64,000 bases of DNA from Clostridium tepidiprofundi DSM 19306 (GCF_001594005.1 NZ_LTBA01000008.1:25979-89978), one strand, 5' to 3'. Counted from the first letter of the stretch, positions 19,439 to 29,122 are shown. Numbers and translations are program-made. Notes: a model not told the origin generated them from the letters alone.

Positions 19439-19453
19439 TAATTTTAAAAAATA

Positions 19454-20122
19454 CTATTTAACCAATTTCAAATGAGCTATATCTGCTAAGTTTTTACCGC
19501 TAATAGCTTCAACAAGAGTTAGTTCCTTAGATACATTATCAATTTTATCAAGCATTTCAGTATGTCTTGTTGCATTTTTAGACTCTAAATCATCAAATTT
19601 GTTTTCCAAATTATCCAATTTTGTCATAACTTCTTTATGATTATTATCTACCTTATTATTAATATTATCTACTTTAGTATTTAAAGTCACAATTTCTTTA
19701 TGGTTATCTTCTACCTTAGCATTAAGTGCTACAATTTCCTTATAATTATTATCTACCTTATTATTAATATTATCTACTTTAGTATTTAAGGTCACAATTT
19801 CTTTATGGTTATCTCCTACCTTAGCATTAAGTGCCACAATTTCCTTATAATTATTATCTACCTTATTATTAATATTATCTACTTTAGTATTTAAGGTCAC
19901 AATTTCTTTATGGTTATCTCCTACCTTAACATTAAGTGCCATAATTTCTTTATGGTTGTCTTCTACTTTAGCATTAAGTGCCATAATTTCTTTATGGTTG
20001 TCTTCTACTTTAGCATTAAGTGCCCTAATTTCTTTATAGTTGTCTTCTACTTTACTGTCAAGTGCCATTACCTGATTTTGTAATTGAGACAATATTTGCA
20101 ATATCTTTTCTTCATTGTTCAT
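19454..20122 (-). CDS. Heptad-repeat coiled-coil protein
   Basis: A 222-residue protein made almost entirely of 14-residue double heptads of the type KVEDNHKEIMALNA and a 7-residue spacer VDNINNK. The 35-residue block (two doublets plus spacer) is repeated about three times nearly identically at DNA level (105-bp period), so repeat number can probably change. The last 50 residues are not repeated and end LTLVEAISGKNLADIAHLK. No signal peptide or membrane helix. GGAG precedes the ATG at 20122. It sits between mosaic repeats R2 and R3. Function unknown. Confidence 0.8.
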   Translation of the reverse strand: MNNEEKILQILSQLQNQVMALDSKVEDNYKEIRALNAKVEDNHKEIMALNAKVEDNHKEIMALNVKVGDNHKEIVTLNTKVDNINNKVDNNYKEIVALNAKVGDNHKEIVTLNTKVDNINNKVDNNYKEIVALNAKVEDNHKEIVTLNTKVDNINNKVDNNHKEVMTKLDNLENKFDDLESKNATRHTEMLDKIDNVSKELTLVEAISGKNLADIAHLKLVK

Positions 20123-20289
20123 TCGCACTCACTCCTCTCTTTGAGTATATTTCAACACATTTGAATACAAATTTCAATACATTTAATAGCTTACAGTCCA
20201 CTCCTAACAAATTAATCTCAATATTATTATACACTAATTTATCAGCCTAATAAACTCAGAATATTTTTCCAATAAAAACAAACATCGAT

Positions 20290-20775
20290 TCAGAAAACCT
20301 TACATAAAGAATAGAGAATAGGGAATAGGGAATAGTAAGGGTTGAAATTGTAGTGCAAGTTGGGAGTTGAGCAGTTATCAGTTGGATAGTTAATTTCGAA
20401 ATTACTGTGTAATTTCTTCAAATAAAATTACTAGTTGGTCAGTTTGTTAGTGGGCTAGTGTCCAGTTAATGTTGAAATCGTTACACGATTTCCTAAATGT
20501 ATATAAAAACATTTGGTGATTATAAGCATATAGTAATCAAGTTACGAATCTGTGCTAGCCCTCTAGCCCTCTAGCAGCCTAGCAAACTTATTTTAACGCT
20601 TAGTACCTAAAACAGATACTGGTTCTCAAGTCACAAATTTGTACTGGAGACTAGAGACTAAAACAAAGTTGCCAATCACCAATCGCCAAAACAGATTGTA
20701 ACTTAGTTAGAGATTAAAACCTAGCCCCTAGTCCCTTCTTCTTTCTCCTAGCACCTGTAACCTTATCATCAAGTG
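20290..20775 (+). repeat. Mosaic repeat family, site R3
   Basis: Opens with four GAATAG-type repeats, then hairpins GAAATTACTGTGTAATTTC (20398) and GAAATCGTTACACGATTTC (20474), a segment reading ATATAAAAACATTTGGTGA, then AAATYTGT modules and the CTAG-rich tail up to the sipL stop. The 20470-20560 part is nearly identical, in inverted orientation, to 38098-38195. The 20129-20289 stretch in front holds only the likely promoter of the coiled-coil gene. Confidence 0.85.
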
Positions 20776-20779
20776 TGTA

Positions 20780-22336
20780 CTATATTATCGCTCTTCCTGG
20801 TATTAATAATTTTTGACCTATCATAATATTATCAGGATCTTCAATATTATTCAATTTAACCAAATCATCAATAGTAGTAAAATAACGTTTTGCAATTTTC
20901 CACAATGTATCACCATTCTGAACTACATAAATTGTAATACTTGCCTTTTTATTAGGAATATCACCATCACTCTGACATAGATCAACCAAAAATTCCTTGT
21001 GAACATTATAGTTTACCAATGCATAAACCTTTATTAATGCCTTAACTGCTATTGTACCCGCTTCTATATCAGCTTCAATATTCTCGAGACTTATCTTACA
21101 CAAGCATTGCATATTTATTTTTACTCCAGGAATATCAAGTGCACACGTAAAAGGTATTTCATCCTCAACTGCAGAGATCTGTTTCCCTTCATCAACAGTC
21201 TTGTAGAGTACTGACGTTTTTGTTACCCCTTCTATTACTACTTTATCCTCAAGAATCTTCTTATCCGTAATGAATACATCTCCAGTACACATAATAACTT
21301 TTCTCGGCTTAGGTACGTCATTATCCAATTCAATTTCACCTTTTACAACCTTTTCGTCATTAACTGGTGTAAGCATCACATTCATAGTGTATTCTCTCTT
21401 ATCCATATCAAGCAGCATAGATGGTGAATATGCATCTTCTATCATATCTATCTCTTCTCTATGCATAACCTTAATATTTGTTTTTACGAGTAAATCAACA
21501 TCAACAATTCTACTTTCGCCTAAATCATCTTCTCTAATAGCAAAATCAACATTATACACATTAAAATCAGAACAATTCTCCATAAATGAATTTGCTCTAT
21601 CCATTTCAACTTCTTTTTCTAATTCTGCTTCATCTTCAATAAAATATACATCACTGTCATTGTCCGATTTATACAATAATTTTATGCAAGCCATGGCCTC
21701 TATTTTAACTTTTTCTTCCATTACTTTAACATTTTTCTTATGAAGAATTATATCATATTTTATTATTTTATCTATTTCTGGTTTATCCATTGGAATTTTG
21801 ATATGTTTTTGAGCAAGTATTTCTGTATTGATATCTCCAATAATTTTATCTATCATAGTTGGGTTCTTCCAGAATTGAATATCATCTGAATTGGTTACAT
21901 CTTTTACAATTTCGTAATCATATTTCCTGTAGATATTACATTTAAGTTGAATTATTCCTTCTATGCATATCTTACGTTCATTAATAATATTGCATTCCAT
22001 ATGTTCAACATAACATTCCGGTTCGCATACATTGTCTTGAGACAGACTTTCACATTCAACTGAATTTGAAAATCCCGTCGAATAATTTACATTGTACACT
22101 TCCCTTTTGTCATTAACATTTGTAACATACAATAAATTATATTCTATCTGCCCTTCTAAAAGTATCTTATCGTCTAAAACCTCTTTATTTATTATCCTTG
22201 GTTTTGCATCTAACATTAATATCTCGATTACATCTGGATGAGTATCAGGTATTACATACTCATCTCTCACAATAGTATCTACTGAATTTTCCATCTGCAA
22301 TTGTTCATATTCTATATTTTCTTTAACCAATTCCAT
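20780..22336 (-). CDS. sipL: SpoIVA-interacting spore coat morphogenetic protein SipL
   Basis: A 518-residue mother-cell protein with three SPOCS-type (DUF3794) repeats, at about 30-160, 175-300 and 320-440, and a C-terminal LysM domain (470-515: YVVQNGDTLWKIAKRYFTTI). Clostridioides difficile SipL has the same length and layout and binds SpoIVA through the LysM domain to attach the coat. GGAGG precedes the ATG. It lies next to veg and yabG, the usual order. Confidence 0.93.
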   Translation of the reverse strand: MELVKENIEYEQLQMENSVDTIVRDEYVIPDTHPDVIEILMLDAKPRIINKEVLDDKILLEGQIEYNLLYVTNVNDKREVYNVNYSTGFSNSVECESLSQDNVCEPECYVEHMECNIINERKICIEGIIQLKCNIYRKYDYEIVKDVTNSDDIQFWKNPTMIDKIIGDINTEILAQKHIKIPMDKPEIDKIIKYDIILHKKNVKVMEEKVKIEAMACIKLLYKSDNDSDVYFIEDEAELEKEVEMDRANSFMENCSDFNVYNVDFAIREDDLGESRIVDVDLLVKTNIKVMHREEIDMIEDAYSPSMLLDMDKREYTMNVMLTPVNDEKVVKGEIELDNDVPKPRKVIMCTGDVFITDKKILEDKVVIEGVTKTSVLYKTVDEGKQISAVEDEIPFTCALDIPGVKINMQCLCKISLENIEADIEAGTIAVKALIKVYALVNYNVHKEFLVDLCQSDGDIPNKKASITIYVVQNGDTLWKIAKRYFTTIDDLVKLNNIEDPDNIMIGQKLLIPGRAII

Positions 22337-22426
22337 GGATTTTCCTCCTTTATATAATACCTACTATTAATTTATATAGGTATTAAGAGGAAAATATGAG
22401 GCTTTATTAATTTTTTTTGTGTTAAA

Positions 22427-22663
22427 TTACGATACTGAATATTCCAATTGAACTGTTTTAGTCAAAACATCTGAATAGCTGTAGGATATTCTTCTATGAC
22501 TATCATTTAATCTTACAACAAAAATACTAGAATAGGTGTTTTCTATTATACCATCTTTAATAAACACCTTTCTTCTTCCTCCTATATCTTTCAACATGAC
22601 TTTTTCCCCTACGTGACTTTCTATTTCTTTTTTTATTGTACTGAGCTGCTCGATTTTCTTCAA
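22427..22663 (-). CDS. veg: Veg family protein
   Basis: A 78-residue homologue of Bacillus Veg, a small protein linked to biofilm gene control through SinR/SlrR. Signatures are LKDIGGRRKV, the TYSSIFVVRL strand and the SYSYSDVLTKTVQL end. I prefer the TTG at 22663 with AAAGGGTG six bases upstream, which matches the length of Veg; a GTG at 22672 overlaps that site. It stands alone between yabG and sipL with its own upstream gap. Confidence 0.92.
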   Translation of the reverse strand: MKKIEQLSTIKKEIESHVGEKVMLKDIGGRRKVFIKDGIIENTYSSIFVVRLNDSHRRISYSYSDVLTKTVQLEYSVS

Positions 22664-22830
22664 TGCTTTCACCCTTTCATCTTTATTATTTATTTAAGCT
22701 AAAATAATCACCTACCTACATTATTCCTAAAACTCTAAATAATTATGCATAATTTTACAGTTATTTTAAACGCACTACACCTATATTTTAATTATTCTCG
22801 GTTCATTTCCTTTTTACCTTCTTTTTTCTA

Positions 22831-22863
22831 AAAAAAAGTAAGAAATATTAAAATTTCTTACTT
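22831..22863 (-). terminator. Rho-independent terminator of yabG
   Basis: AAGTAAGAAAT pairs with ATTTCTTACTT around a short loop, followed by seven T on the minus strand. The stem includes the yabG stop codon. Confidence 0.85.
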
Positions 22864-23775
22864 TATATAAAGCGATTTAGGAAATCCCTCTCTATATTTG
22901 CCCCGTGTCTGCATTCCTCCAATGCCTTTTGTTCCCGTTATCGTATTATAAATTACATCTTTAATGGATACAACCTTATCTATATTGGTATAAGCTATTT
23001 TTTCACACACTAGTACAGGGTCAAGACAGTGAATCAAAACTCTATTAGGTGAACTTGCAAAATTAGCACCTGCATCAAGTATTGCTTCATAACATGATTG
23101 ACATGCACCTGCAAAAATAACCAAATCGTCATAATCAGGTTCATATTGTCTTAATTGTATAACCGACTCTACGAAATATTTAGAATTCCTATAATTATCT
23201 ATATCAATATAATTTTTTGCATTCCTTATCATTCCATCATGTCCAGTCAATACAACTATATCCGGTCTATATTCTTTTACTAGCTCGACTATTATTTCTG
23301 GCTGCCTATTTTCTGGAACAACCTTTCCAACCACATTAATAGATAATTCCCTATAAGTTTTTAAACATACTTCTAAATATTCTTTGTCACCATCTATATG
23401 AAGAACTTTTCCTGGTCTCCCAAAAAACATTTTTTCATCAAATTCTTGATTTACATTTTTCTTAAAATTCTTATTTTTTCTCATGATTTTGCTTTTTTTT
23501 AAAAGATCAGAATAAACCAAATACTCTTTTTCTCTTTGCCTTAATATTTTCTTAATACATCTAGTTGCATTTTCGTTAAAAATTTTATCCATCTTGCCCA
23601 AATAATAATTCGATACAATTTCCAAATCATCTAATGGAGCATCTGCTTCTATTCTTAGATTAACACCTTTTAGTATATAAACTTGCTCCCCACTTTCATT
23701 TTCCTTTATTCCAATTATCTTAAATGTTATATCTTCACCATACGATCTTCTAACAACAAAATCTCCAACTTTCAT
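22858..23775 (-). CDS. yabG: Sporulation-specific protease YabG
   Basis: A 305-residue mother-cell peptidase that trims coat and, in C. difficile, germination proteins. An N-terminal SH3-like part begins MKVGDFVVRRSYG; the peptidase part has GRPGKVLHIDGD, VVLTGHDG with a candidate catalytic His near 160, and FAGACQSCYEAILDAGANFASSPNR with candidate catalytic Cys near 205. I place the start at the ATG at 23775, with GGAG nine bases upstream; the ATG at 23790 overlaps that ribosome site. Synteny with veg and sipL supports the call. Confidence 0.94.
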   Translation of the reverse strand: MKVGDFVVRRSYGEDITFKIIGIKENESGEQVYILKGVNLRIEADAPLDDLEIVSNYYLGKMDKIFNENATRCIKKILRQREKEYLVYSDLLKKSKIMRKNKNFKKNVNQEFDEKMFFGRPGKVLHIDGDKEYLEVCLKTYRELSINVVGKVVPENRQPEIIVELVKEYRPDIVVLTGHDGMIRNAKNYIDIDNYRNSKYFVESVIQLRQYEPDYDDLVIFAGACQSCYEAILDAGANFASSPNRVLIHCLDPVLVCEKIAYTNIDKVVSIKDVIYNTITGTKGIGGMQTRGKYREGFPKSLYIK

Positions 23776-23864
23776 ACATATCAGCTCCATACAATACTTA
23801 GATACTATTAGTATATGATTTTAACTCTATTCTGTGAAAGTGGACAAAGGCTAATTAGAAAACC

Positions 23865-24070
23865 TTAATCAGAGAATAGTGAATAGTGAATATAGAATAG
23901 TAAAGGTTGAAATTGCTACACAATTTCTTCAAATGAGAGTGCCAGTTGGCTAGTTTGCTAGTCGTCAATTAATGATAAAATCGCTACACGATTTTTTTAA
24001 CAAGACTGCCAATTTTCCAGTGGGCTAGCTACTAGTTTTAGTTTGGAAATTACTGTGTAATTTCCCCTAA
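23865..24070 (+). repeat. Mosaic repeat family, site R4
   Basis: GAATAG lead repeats, then three hairpins GAAATTGCTACACAATTTC (23909), AAAATCGCTACACGATTTT (23977) and GAAATTACTGTGTAATTTC (24046), at 68- and 69-bp spacing, with CCAGTTGGCTAGTTTGCTAG between. It ends where the 161-bp MITE copy begins. Confidence 0.85.
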
Positions 24071-24073
24071 ATA

Positions 24074-24234
24074 AGGCATTCGAAAGAAAATAACAAGTCA
24101 AAGATGCGACGTATATTTTGTGAAATACAAAGAGTTGGGTTCCTCTGATAGTAGGTTCTATCAACGGGTTCCAACGATGAAGTAGTTCGCAAAATAGGCT
24201 AGCATACTGACTAGTTATTTTTTTGAAAATGCCT
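24074..24234. mobile_element. MITE-like element, family 2, copy 1
   Basis: A 161-bp element nearly identical to 46432-46591. Ends AGGCATTCGAAAGAAAATAAC and its imperfect complement. AAATA flanks both sides, consistent with a 5-bp target duplication. The interior can fold (GTTGG..CCAAC, GATAG..CTATC). It sits directly behind the hairpin that follows cotS. Confidence 0.8.
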
Positions 24235-24237
24235 AAA

Positions 24238-24272
24238 TACTGCATAAATTCAATAATATTATTTATGCAGTA
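24238..24272 (-). terminator. Hairpin at the end of cotS (copy 1), T tract interrupted
   Basis: TACTGCATAAAT and ATTTATGCAGTA form a 12-base stem just after the cotS stop. The expected T run is broken after TATTTA by the MITE end, so the element probably inserted into the terminator tail. Confidence 0.6.
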
Positions 24273-24283
24273 CTTAAAAAACA

Positions 24284-25288
24284 TTATTCAATGTTATATT
24301 CTTTTTCAAAATCATGAATGAAATTTATATATGCCTCCTGCTCATCTATCATTAAATTAATCTTCTTAATAAAAGTATTTTGTATCCAACTCGATTCATT
24401 ATAATAATATCTATTACAAACTCTCCAAAAACGTTGTGGGAACAACAAGAATGCATAAAGTACTCTATATTCATTTTTATTTAATGGACTTATTTCATTA
24501 TAAGCATCTATTATTAAATTGGCATATTTAATATTCCAATCTCTTCTTTTTAATACTTTTATTATATAATTAGCAATATCATATACTCTTATTTCTCTCT
24601 TACTATAATCAAAATCGACAACATTTACCTTCTGATTCTCTCCTATAATTATATTGTGATACGTATAATCGTGGTGACAGAAACTTTTTTCCTCTTCAGC
24701 CATTTCACATAATTTCATATAATCCGAATTATTAAGCACTTCCATAGCTTTTTTGCCCAATTCCTTGTAAAATTCCATGTTTTGAATATATTTGTAGTCG
24801 AAATCTGTCTTCCTATTCTTCTTTTTTCTAACCATATTACGCATCTTATCAAATGACTTAACCCTCTTTTCCATAAGGTGAGGCCATCTACCTAAATCAG
24901 TCTTTAATTTACTATTCTCTGGTGGTTCATACCCCTTAGAAGCCAAATGTAACTCCGCAAGATTTCTTGATGCTATTATCAAGTCTTCATCATTATGAAA
25001 ATCACATTCTCTTCCGTCAATCCATTCCGATAACGTATAAATATCTTCATTAACGAGAGCATATGGTTGTCCTTCAGTGTTTAAATAGTATCTATCAACA
25101 TTGGTATATCCATTTTTAATTAAATGCTCTTTTGCACCATATATAAATAATAATTTTTGAATACCATAATTAATTTTTTTTAGACATCTCTTACCATCAT
25201 TTGTATTTAAAAGGTATATTCCCCTATTAGGAACCATACTTTCAATTACTATATCAAACTGTCTCTCTATTTCAAGTTCTCGCATCAT
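24284..25288 (-). CDS. CotS family spore coat protein (copy 1)
   Basis: A 334-residue CotS/aminoglycoside-phosphotransferase-like protein. The N-lobe has NTNDGKRCLKKI with the conserved Lys; the catalytic loop reads FCHHDYTYHNI near 205 and the metal motif VVDFDY near 225. CotS proteins are associated with the spore coat and some are polysaccharide or small-molecule kinases. GGGAGG precedes the start. It is divergent from a GT4 glycosyltransferase with a 193-bp shared promoter region, an arrangement repeated at 29119-31403. Confidence 0.9.
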   Translation of the reverse strand: MMRELEIERQFDIVIESMVPNRGIYLLNTNDGKRCLKKINYGIQKLLFIYGAKEHLIKNGYTNVDRYYLNTEGQPYALVNEDIYTLSEWIDGRECDFHNDEDLIIASRNLAELHLASKGYEPPENSKLKTDLGRWPHLMEKRVKSFDKMRNMVRKKKNRKTDFDYKYIQNMEFYKELGKKAMEVLNNSDYMKLCEMAEEEKSFCHHDYTYHNIIIGENQKVNVVDFDYSKREIRVYDIANYIIKVLKRRDWNIKYANLIIDAYNEISPLNKNEYRVLYAFLLFPQRFWRVCNRYYYNESSWIQNTFIKKINLMIDEQEAYINFIHDFEKEYNIE

Positions 25289-25481
25289 TTTTGTCTACCT
25301 CCCTTATATTTTTTACGAATATTTAGTGCTATTTTCTAAATTATTAGCACTATTAATTTCTCCCCTTTACATTTATATGTGATTATTTTTTCAATTAGAA
25401 GAAGAATTTCAACATATTGTACTAACACATTTAACATATTGTTAATATAATAAATTATATTCATCATTAAGGAGTTTTATT

Positions 25482-26606
25482 ATGAAAATTGGAATTGATT
25501 CTAGAGCAGCAGCGTGGTATAGGGGAACTGGAATTGGAACTTACTCATATCAATTGATAAAATCCCTCAACGAAATAGATTGTATTAATAATTATGTACT
25601 TTATTTACCCAAAACTTGCAATTCTAATGTTTCATTTAAAAATAATTTTCGAATTAAACATATTGAATATAAAAGAAATAATAATTTTTGGATAGACGTG
25701 AATAATACAATAAATATTTTAAATGATTCTCTCGATATTTTCCATGTACCTCAAAATGGAATAGGTTTATGTTATAATAAAAACTGTCGTTATGTGATAA
25801 CACTTCACGATATCATTCCCGCAAAAATGCCTGAAACCGTCAGTGATACTTACTTAGAAATATTTAAAAAAGAAATGTCAAAAATAATTCCTCTTTGTGA
25901 TGGTATAATTACTGTTTCAAATTATTCAAAAGAAGATATTTCAAAAGAGTTCAACTTTCCAAAAGAAAAAATATTTGTAACGTATCTTGCTAGCGAAGAA
26001 ATATATAAACCTCTTAACATTGCACTAAGTAAAAAAATAATAAAAAAATATCATGGTATTTCTGAAGATTATATTTTATATATTGGTGGCTTTAGTCCTA
26101 GAAAAAATATACTTGGACTATTAGACGCTTTCAATATTTTGAAACATAAATACAAATCACAAATCAAACTTATAATCGCAGGGAAAAAAGGGAAATCTTA
26201 TTATATTTATAAAAAAAGAGTCGAAAAATTGCATTTGGAGAATGATGTTATTTTTACTGGATTCATTCCTATGAAACACATTCCATATCTTTACAATGCA
26301 TCGAAATTATTTGTATATCCATCATTTTATGAAGGTTTTGGACTTCCTCCTTTAGAAGCTATGGCCTGTGGTATTCCAGTAATAGCTTCTAATACAACAT
26401 CAATACCAGAAATATTAAAAGATTCTGCTCTCTATATAGATCCATACAATATTGATGACATGTATAAAAAAATTTATAGAGCACTTGTCGATAATAAATT
26501 AAGAAGTGAATTAATTAAAAAAGGATTTAAAAGAGTTTCTGAATTGAGTTGGAAAAAAACAGCTGTTGAAACTTTAAATGCATACAAAAAAATTGTTCAA
26601 CAATAG
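25482..26606 (+). CDS. GT4 family glycosyltransferase (CotSA-like, copy 1)
   Basis: A 374-residue GT-B glycosyltransferase. The N-terminal acceptor domain begins [21 protein letters not shown]; the C-terminal nucleotide-sugar domain has GGFSPRKN near 205 and the EX7E motif in [15 protein letters not shown] near 285. Substrate unknown; the CotS context suggests a spore-coat glycan. AAGGAG precedes the ATG. About half of its residues appear to match the second copy at 30276. Confidence 0.9.
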   Translation: MKIGIDSRAAAWYRGTGIGTYSYQLIKSLNEIDCINNYVLYLPKTCNSNVSFKNNFRIKHIEYKRNNNFWIDVNNTINILNDSLDIFHVPQNGIGLCYNKNCRYVITLHDIIPAKMPETVSDTYLEIFKKEMSKIIPLCDGIITVSNYSKEDISKEFNFPKEKIFVTYLASEEIYKPLNIALSKKIIKKYHGISEDYILYIGGFSPRKNILGLLDAFNILKHKYKSQIKLIIAGKKGKSYYIYKKRVEKLHLENDVIFTGFIPMKHIPYLYNASKLFVYPSFYEGFGLPPLEAMACGIPVIASNTTSIPEILKDSALYIDPYNIDDMYKKIYRALVDNKLRSELIKKGFKRVSELSWKKTAVETLNAYKKIVQQ

Positions 26607-26610
26607 TCAT

Positions 26611-26632
26611 AGGGCATCCTAAAGGATGCCCT
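26611..26632. terminator. Strong hairpin between convergent genes
   Basis: AGGGCATCC, TAAA loop, GGATGCCCT. It lies between the ends of the converging glycosyltransferase and NifX-like genes and has no clear T run on either side, so it may act in both directions only weakly. Confidence 0.6.
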
Positions 26633-26648
26633 GTATTCAACAACATTA

Positions 26649-27041
26649 TTATTTTCTTAAAACTATATGTTTTCTTTCTTCCCCTTTGTTCCATTCATCA
26701 ATTATCAAATCTAAATTATGAATAAGCTTAGTTAGTCCTTCTTCAATCATGTCTGTATTAACAACCACTGGAACAAATTTCTTCTTCATTCTATTAATAT
26801 TAGCACCGAATTGTTTAGATAATAATATTTTGACATCTTCCTTTTTTAAAAATCCTGAAATACCTTTTGCTTTTTTAGGGTCTGCATGTACTTTCTCTTC
26901 TTCAGAAGTATTTTCAACCTTTTTTACATATTCAAAACCTTCTTCTGATATTTTATAGATATTATAGTAATTTGCATCACCAAAATGCCTATCAACAAAA
27001 TTTTTACCATCGTCTGTTGCACAAGCTACTAATAATTCCAT
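26649..27041 (-). CDS. Dinitrogenase iron-molybdenum cofactor (NifX/NifB C-terminal) family protein
   Basis: A 130-residue protein with the family pattern: VACATDDGKNFVDRHFGDA at the N-terminus, then an ISGFLKKEDVKILLSKQFGANI middle and a C-terminal tail unlike NifX. No nitrogen-fixation genes are nearby. Such stand-alone proteins are thought to bind metal clusters, but their role is not known. I use the ATG at 27041 with GAGAAGGAGC upstream; a start at 27062 overlaps this site. Its place inside a spore-coat cluster gives no clear hint. Confidence 0.8.
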   Translation of the reverse strand: MELLVACATDDGKNFVDRHFGDANYYNIYKISEEGFEYVKKVENTSEEEKVHADPKKAKGISGFLKKEDVKILLSKQFGANINRMKKKFVPVVVNTDMIEEGLTKLIHNLDLIIDEWNKGEERKHIVLRK

Positions 27042-27147
27042 TTTTCTTACGCTCCTTCTCAATTAATATTCTTTATCAATTATGATATCATTTATTAATT
27101 ATATTGTAAATGCACTCAAATATTAATCTATTATTAATCTATTCTGC

Positions 27148-28161
27148 TTAAGCCAAATTATTTAAAAATTCTTCTCTATCCTGTTTATAATCTACTTTTT
27201 TAATTAATCGCCTTATAAAAATATCTTCTGACCAATTTTTTCTAGTATCATAATAGTTTACACATATGCTATAAAAATCCTCAGGAAAATATAACATTCC
27301 ATATAATACTTCCATTTCTCTATTATCTAAATTATCAAAGTTATTGTAATTAGCAATAATCTGATTTGTTTTTTCCATATCATAAGCAAAATTTTTAATA
27401 ACCTTGTTTATAAAATTGCACAAATCATGAACCCTTAAATCCAATACTGAATAATCAAAATCTATAAAATACGCCTCTTCATCTTTTATTAATATATTGT
27501 GATGAGCCAAGTCGTGATGGCATAATACAATTTTATCCTCCTCACTACACAATTCATGATACTTAGAGTGTTCCAATATTCTTAAGCTCTCATTCATCTG
27601 TTTAATATAATAATCAACATTTTCTAAGAATATTTCATCAAATTTACTAGTGTTATCATACAGTAGAACCATTTCCTTAAAAAACATAATTTTATGCAAT
27701 TTGCGTTCAAAGTTATCTATAATTTTATGCAAATTGTACCTACTTTTAATATTATATTCAAACCCAGAAGAAGCCTTATGCATATTACCTAATGCCCTTG
27801 ATGTAATTGCTATATCGACTGGATTACTATACTCACATTCTCTCCCTTCTAAAAGATCCATAATGCAATATATTTCTCCATTCCATATAGTATATATATA
27901 TCCTTCTGTTGTCTTTATGAAATTTATAACCCTATCAAAACCATTATTCTTTAAATATTCCATAGCTGTATAAATAAATCTTAAGTCATCTATAGAATAA
28001 TCTATTTTCTTTAAGATTTTATCACCTTTATCTGTTCTAAGTATAAAAACTTTTCTTACAGGAACTACATCATAGACATATAAGTTAAATCTTTTAAATA
28101 ATTCTATATCCAAATCATACAAATTCAAATATTCTCTACACTTATATTTTGAACTGTTCAT
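27148..28161 (-). CDS. CotS family spore coat protein (copy 2)
   Basis: A 337-residue CotS protein. The N-lobe has RTDKGDKILKKIDYS, the catalytic loop LCHHDLAHHNI near 217 and the metal motif FIDFDYS near 235, so the kinase core appears intact. GGTGATGG precedes the ATG. It follows the divergent pseudokinase-like gene by 13 bases and so ends a run of four minus-strand genes. It shares its overall layout with copies 1 and 3. Confidence 0.9.
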   Translation of the reverse strand: MNSSKYKCREYLNLYDLDIELFKRFNLYVYDVVPVRKVFILRTDKGDKILKKIDYSIDDLRFIYTAMEYLKNNGFDRVINFIKTTEGYIYTIWNGEIYCIMDLLEGRECEYSNPVDIAITSRALGNMHKASSGFEYNIKSRYNLHKIIDNFERKLHKIMFFKEMVLLYDNTSKFDEIFLENVDYYIKQMNESLRILEHSKYHELCSEEDKIVLCHHDLAHHNILIKDEEAYFIDFDYSVLDLRVHDLCNFINKVIKNFAYDMEKTNQIIANYNNFDNLDNREMEVLYGMLYFPEDFYSICVNYYDTRKNWSEDIFIRRLIKKVDYKQDREEFLNNLA

Positions 28162-28174
28162 TCCATCACCTCAC

Positions 28175-28927
28175 CTATATTAAGCTTATATCAATTTCTC
28201 TATTAATCGCTTTTTCAAGTCTTTTAGTATATTTGCTTATTGTCCATTCCTTTTTATTTTCTCTATACCTAGCACAACATTTCATAAATTCAGAAGGATA
28301 TGAGAGTAATGCAAAAATTATATTTTCACTGCTACTATCCAGCCCTTCCAATTCACAAAATACATGAATAACTTTTTCCCAATCAAAATTATATTTTTTT
28401 ATCAATTTCTTTAATAAAAAATAGCAATCCATTTCAATAAAATTATAGCTACAGCTCTTATAACTTCTTATTTCAATTTCACCACTTACTTGCCCAATTC
28501 TCAAATTATTGATACCTCCATCAACAATACATATCTCATTTCTTTTCATACTTCTTCTCAATATATCATAATAGTTAGATTTATATATTATATCGATACA
28601 TCTTTCTGCCTTTTTTAAAAACTTTTCACCATGGCAACTTAATTTATTTTCAAAACTATTCTGAGGTTTTCCCTTTATTCTTTTTAAATCTCTTTTAAGC
28701 CTTTTTATATCAATCTTAAAATTTTCAACAACCTTACCAGTATTATTTTCCAAATTATCTATTATTAATCCATCAAAATTCATAGTTCTTTTATGAAACT
28801 CTCTCAATATATTTAGTTGTTTTATTATAATTTCCTGACTTATATTCTCCGAATCCATATACTCATCAGTTATTATTATATTTTTTGAATAAAGAAAATC
28901 CTTAAATGAAACAAAATAACTGTACAT
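28175..28927 (-). CDS. CotS-related protein that has lost the kinase motifs
   Basis: A 250-residue relative of CotS, about 85 shorter at the N-terminus, so the nucleotide-binding N-lobe is missing. Aligning by eye, the catalytic HHD is replaced by VDGG (near 145) and the metal DFD by IRS, while the C-terminal helices (LSYPSEFMKCCARYRENKKEW, residues 208-228) match the other copies. It is an open frame with GAGGTAG before the ATG, so it may be a functional pseudokinase rather than debris. Confidence 0.65.
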   Translation of the reverse strand: MYSYFVSFKDFLYSKNIIITDEYMDSENISQEIIIKQLNILREFHKRTMNFDGLIIDNLENNTGKVVENFKIDIKRLKRDLKRIKGKPQNSFENKLSCHGEKFLKKAERCIDIIYKSNYYDILRRSMKRNEICIVDGGINNLRIGQVSGEIEIRSYKSCSYNFIEMDCYFLLKKLIKKYNFDWEKVIHVFCELEGLDSSSENIIFALLSYPSEFMKCCARYRENKKEWTISKYTKRLEKAINREIDISLI

Positions 28928-28930
28928 AAG

Positions 28931-29122
28931 CTACCTCTTCTTTTTACTTATCTTTTTTAATAATTCTCGTTCTTCTTTTTTTAGCTTTTTTAATTTCTTC
29001 TCTCTTTTCTTAATTTTTTTTAATTTTTCTATATTCTCTTCCATTTCCTTTAATTCTCTGTCATAGTCTTCAACTTCTATTTCTTTTAATTCTTTTTCTA
29101 TTTCTTGTAATTTTTTACTCAA
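28931..29122 (-). CDS. Short highly charged coiled-coil protein
   Basis: A 63-residue Lys/Glu-rich protein predicted to be one long helix, with LKEIEVEDYDRELKEMEENI in the middle. The TTG start overlaps the stop of cotS copy 3 by four bases (TTGA) and has GGAGGG upstream, a convincing translational coupling. No membrane or signal sequence. Function unknown; the basic tail RELLKKISKKKR could bind nucleic acid or polyanionic coat material. Confidence 0.7.
   Translation of the reverse strand: MSKKLQEIEKELKEIEVEDYDRELKEMEENIEKLKKIKKREKKLKKLKKEERELLKKISKKKR

Noticed and set aside
19600..20100. Regular 42-bp and 105-bp repeats that could look like a CRISPR array
   Set aside because: They are in frame, encode heptads, have no variable spacers, and lie inside a coding sequence.
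23997..24284. A 95-codon minus-strand frame running through a repeat and the MITE copy 1
   Set aside because: Its middle is simply the translated MITE, which recurs at 46432-46591, and it lacks a ribosome site. It is a product of the repeat and not a gene.
26649..27041. Nitrogen fixation function for the NifX-like gene
   Set aside because: No nif genes are in the window, and stand-alone members of this family are common in non-fixing clostridia.
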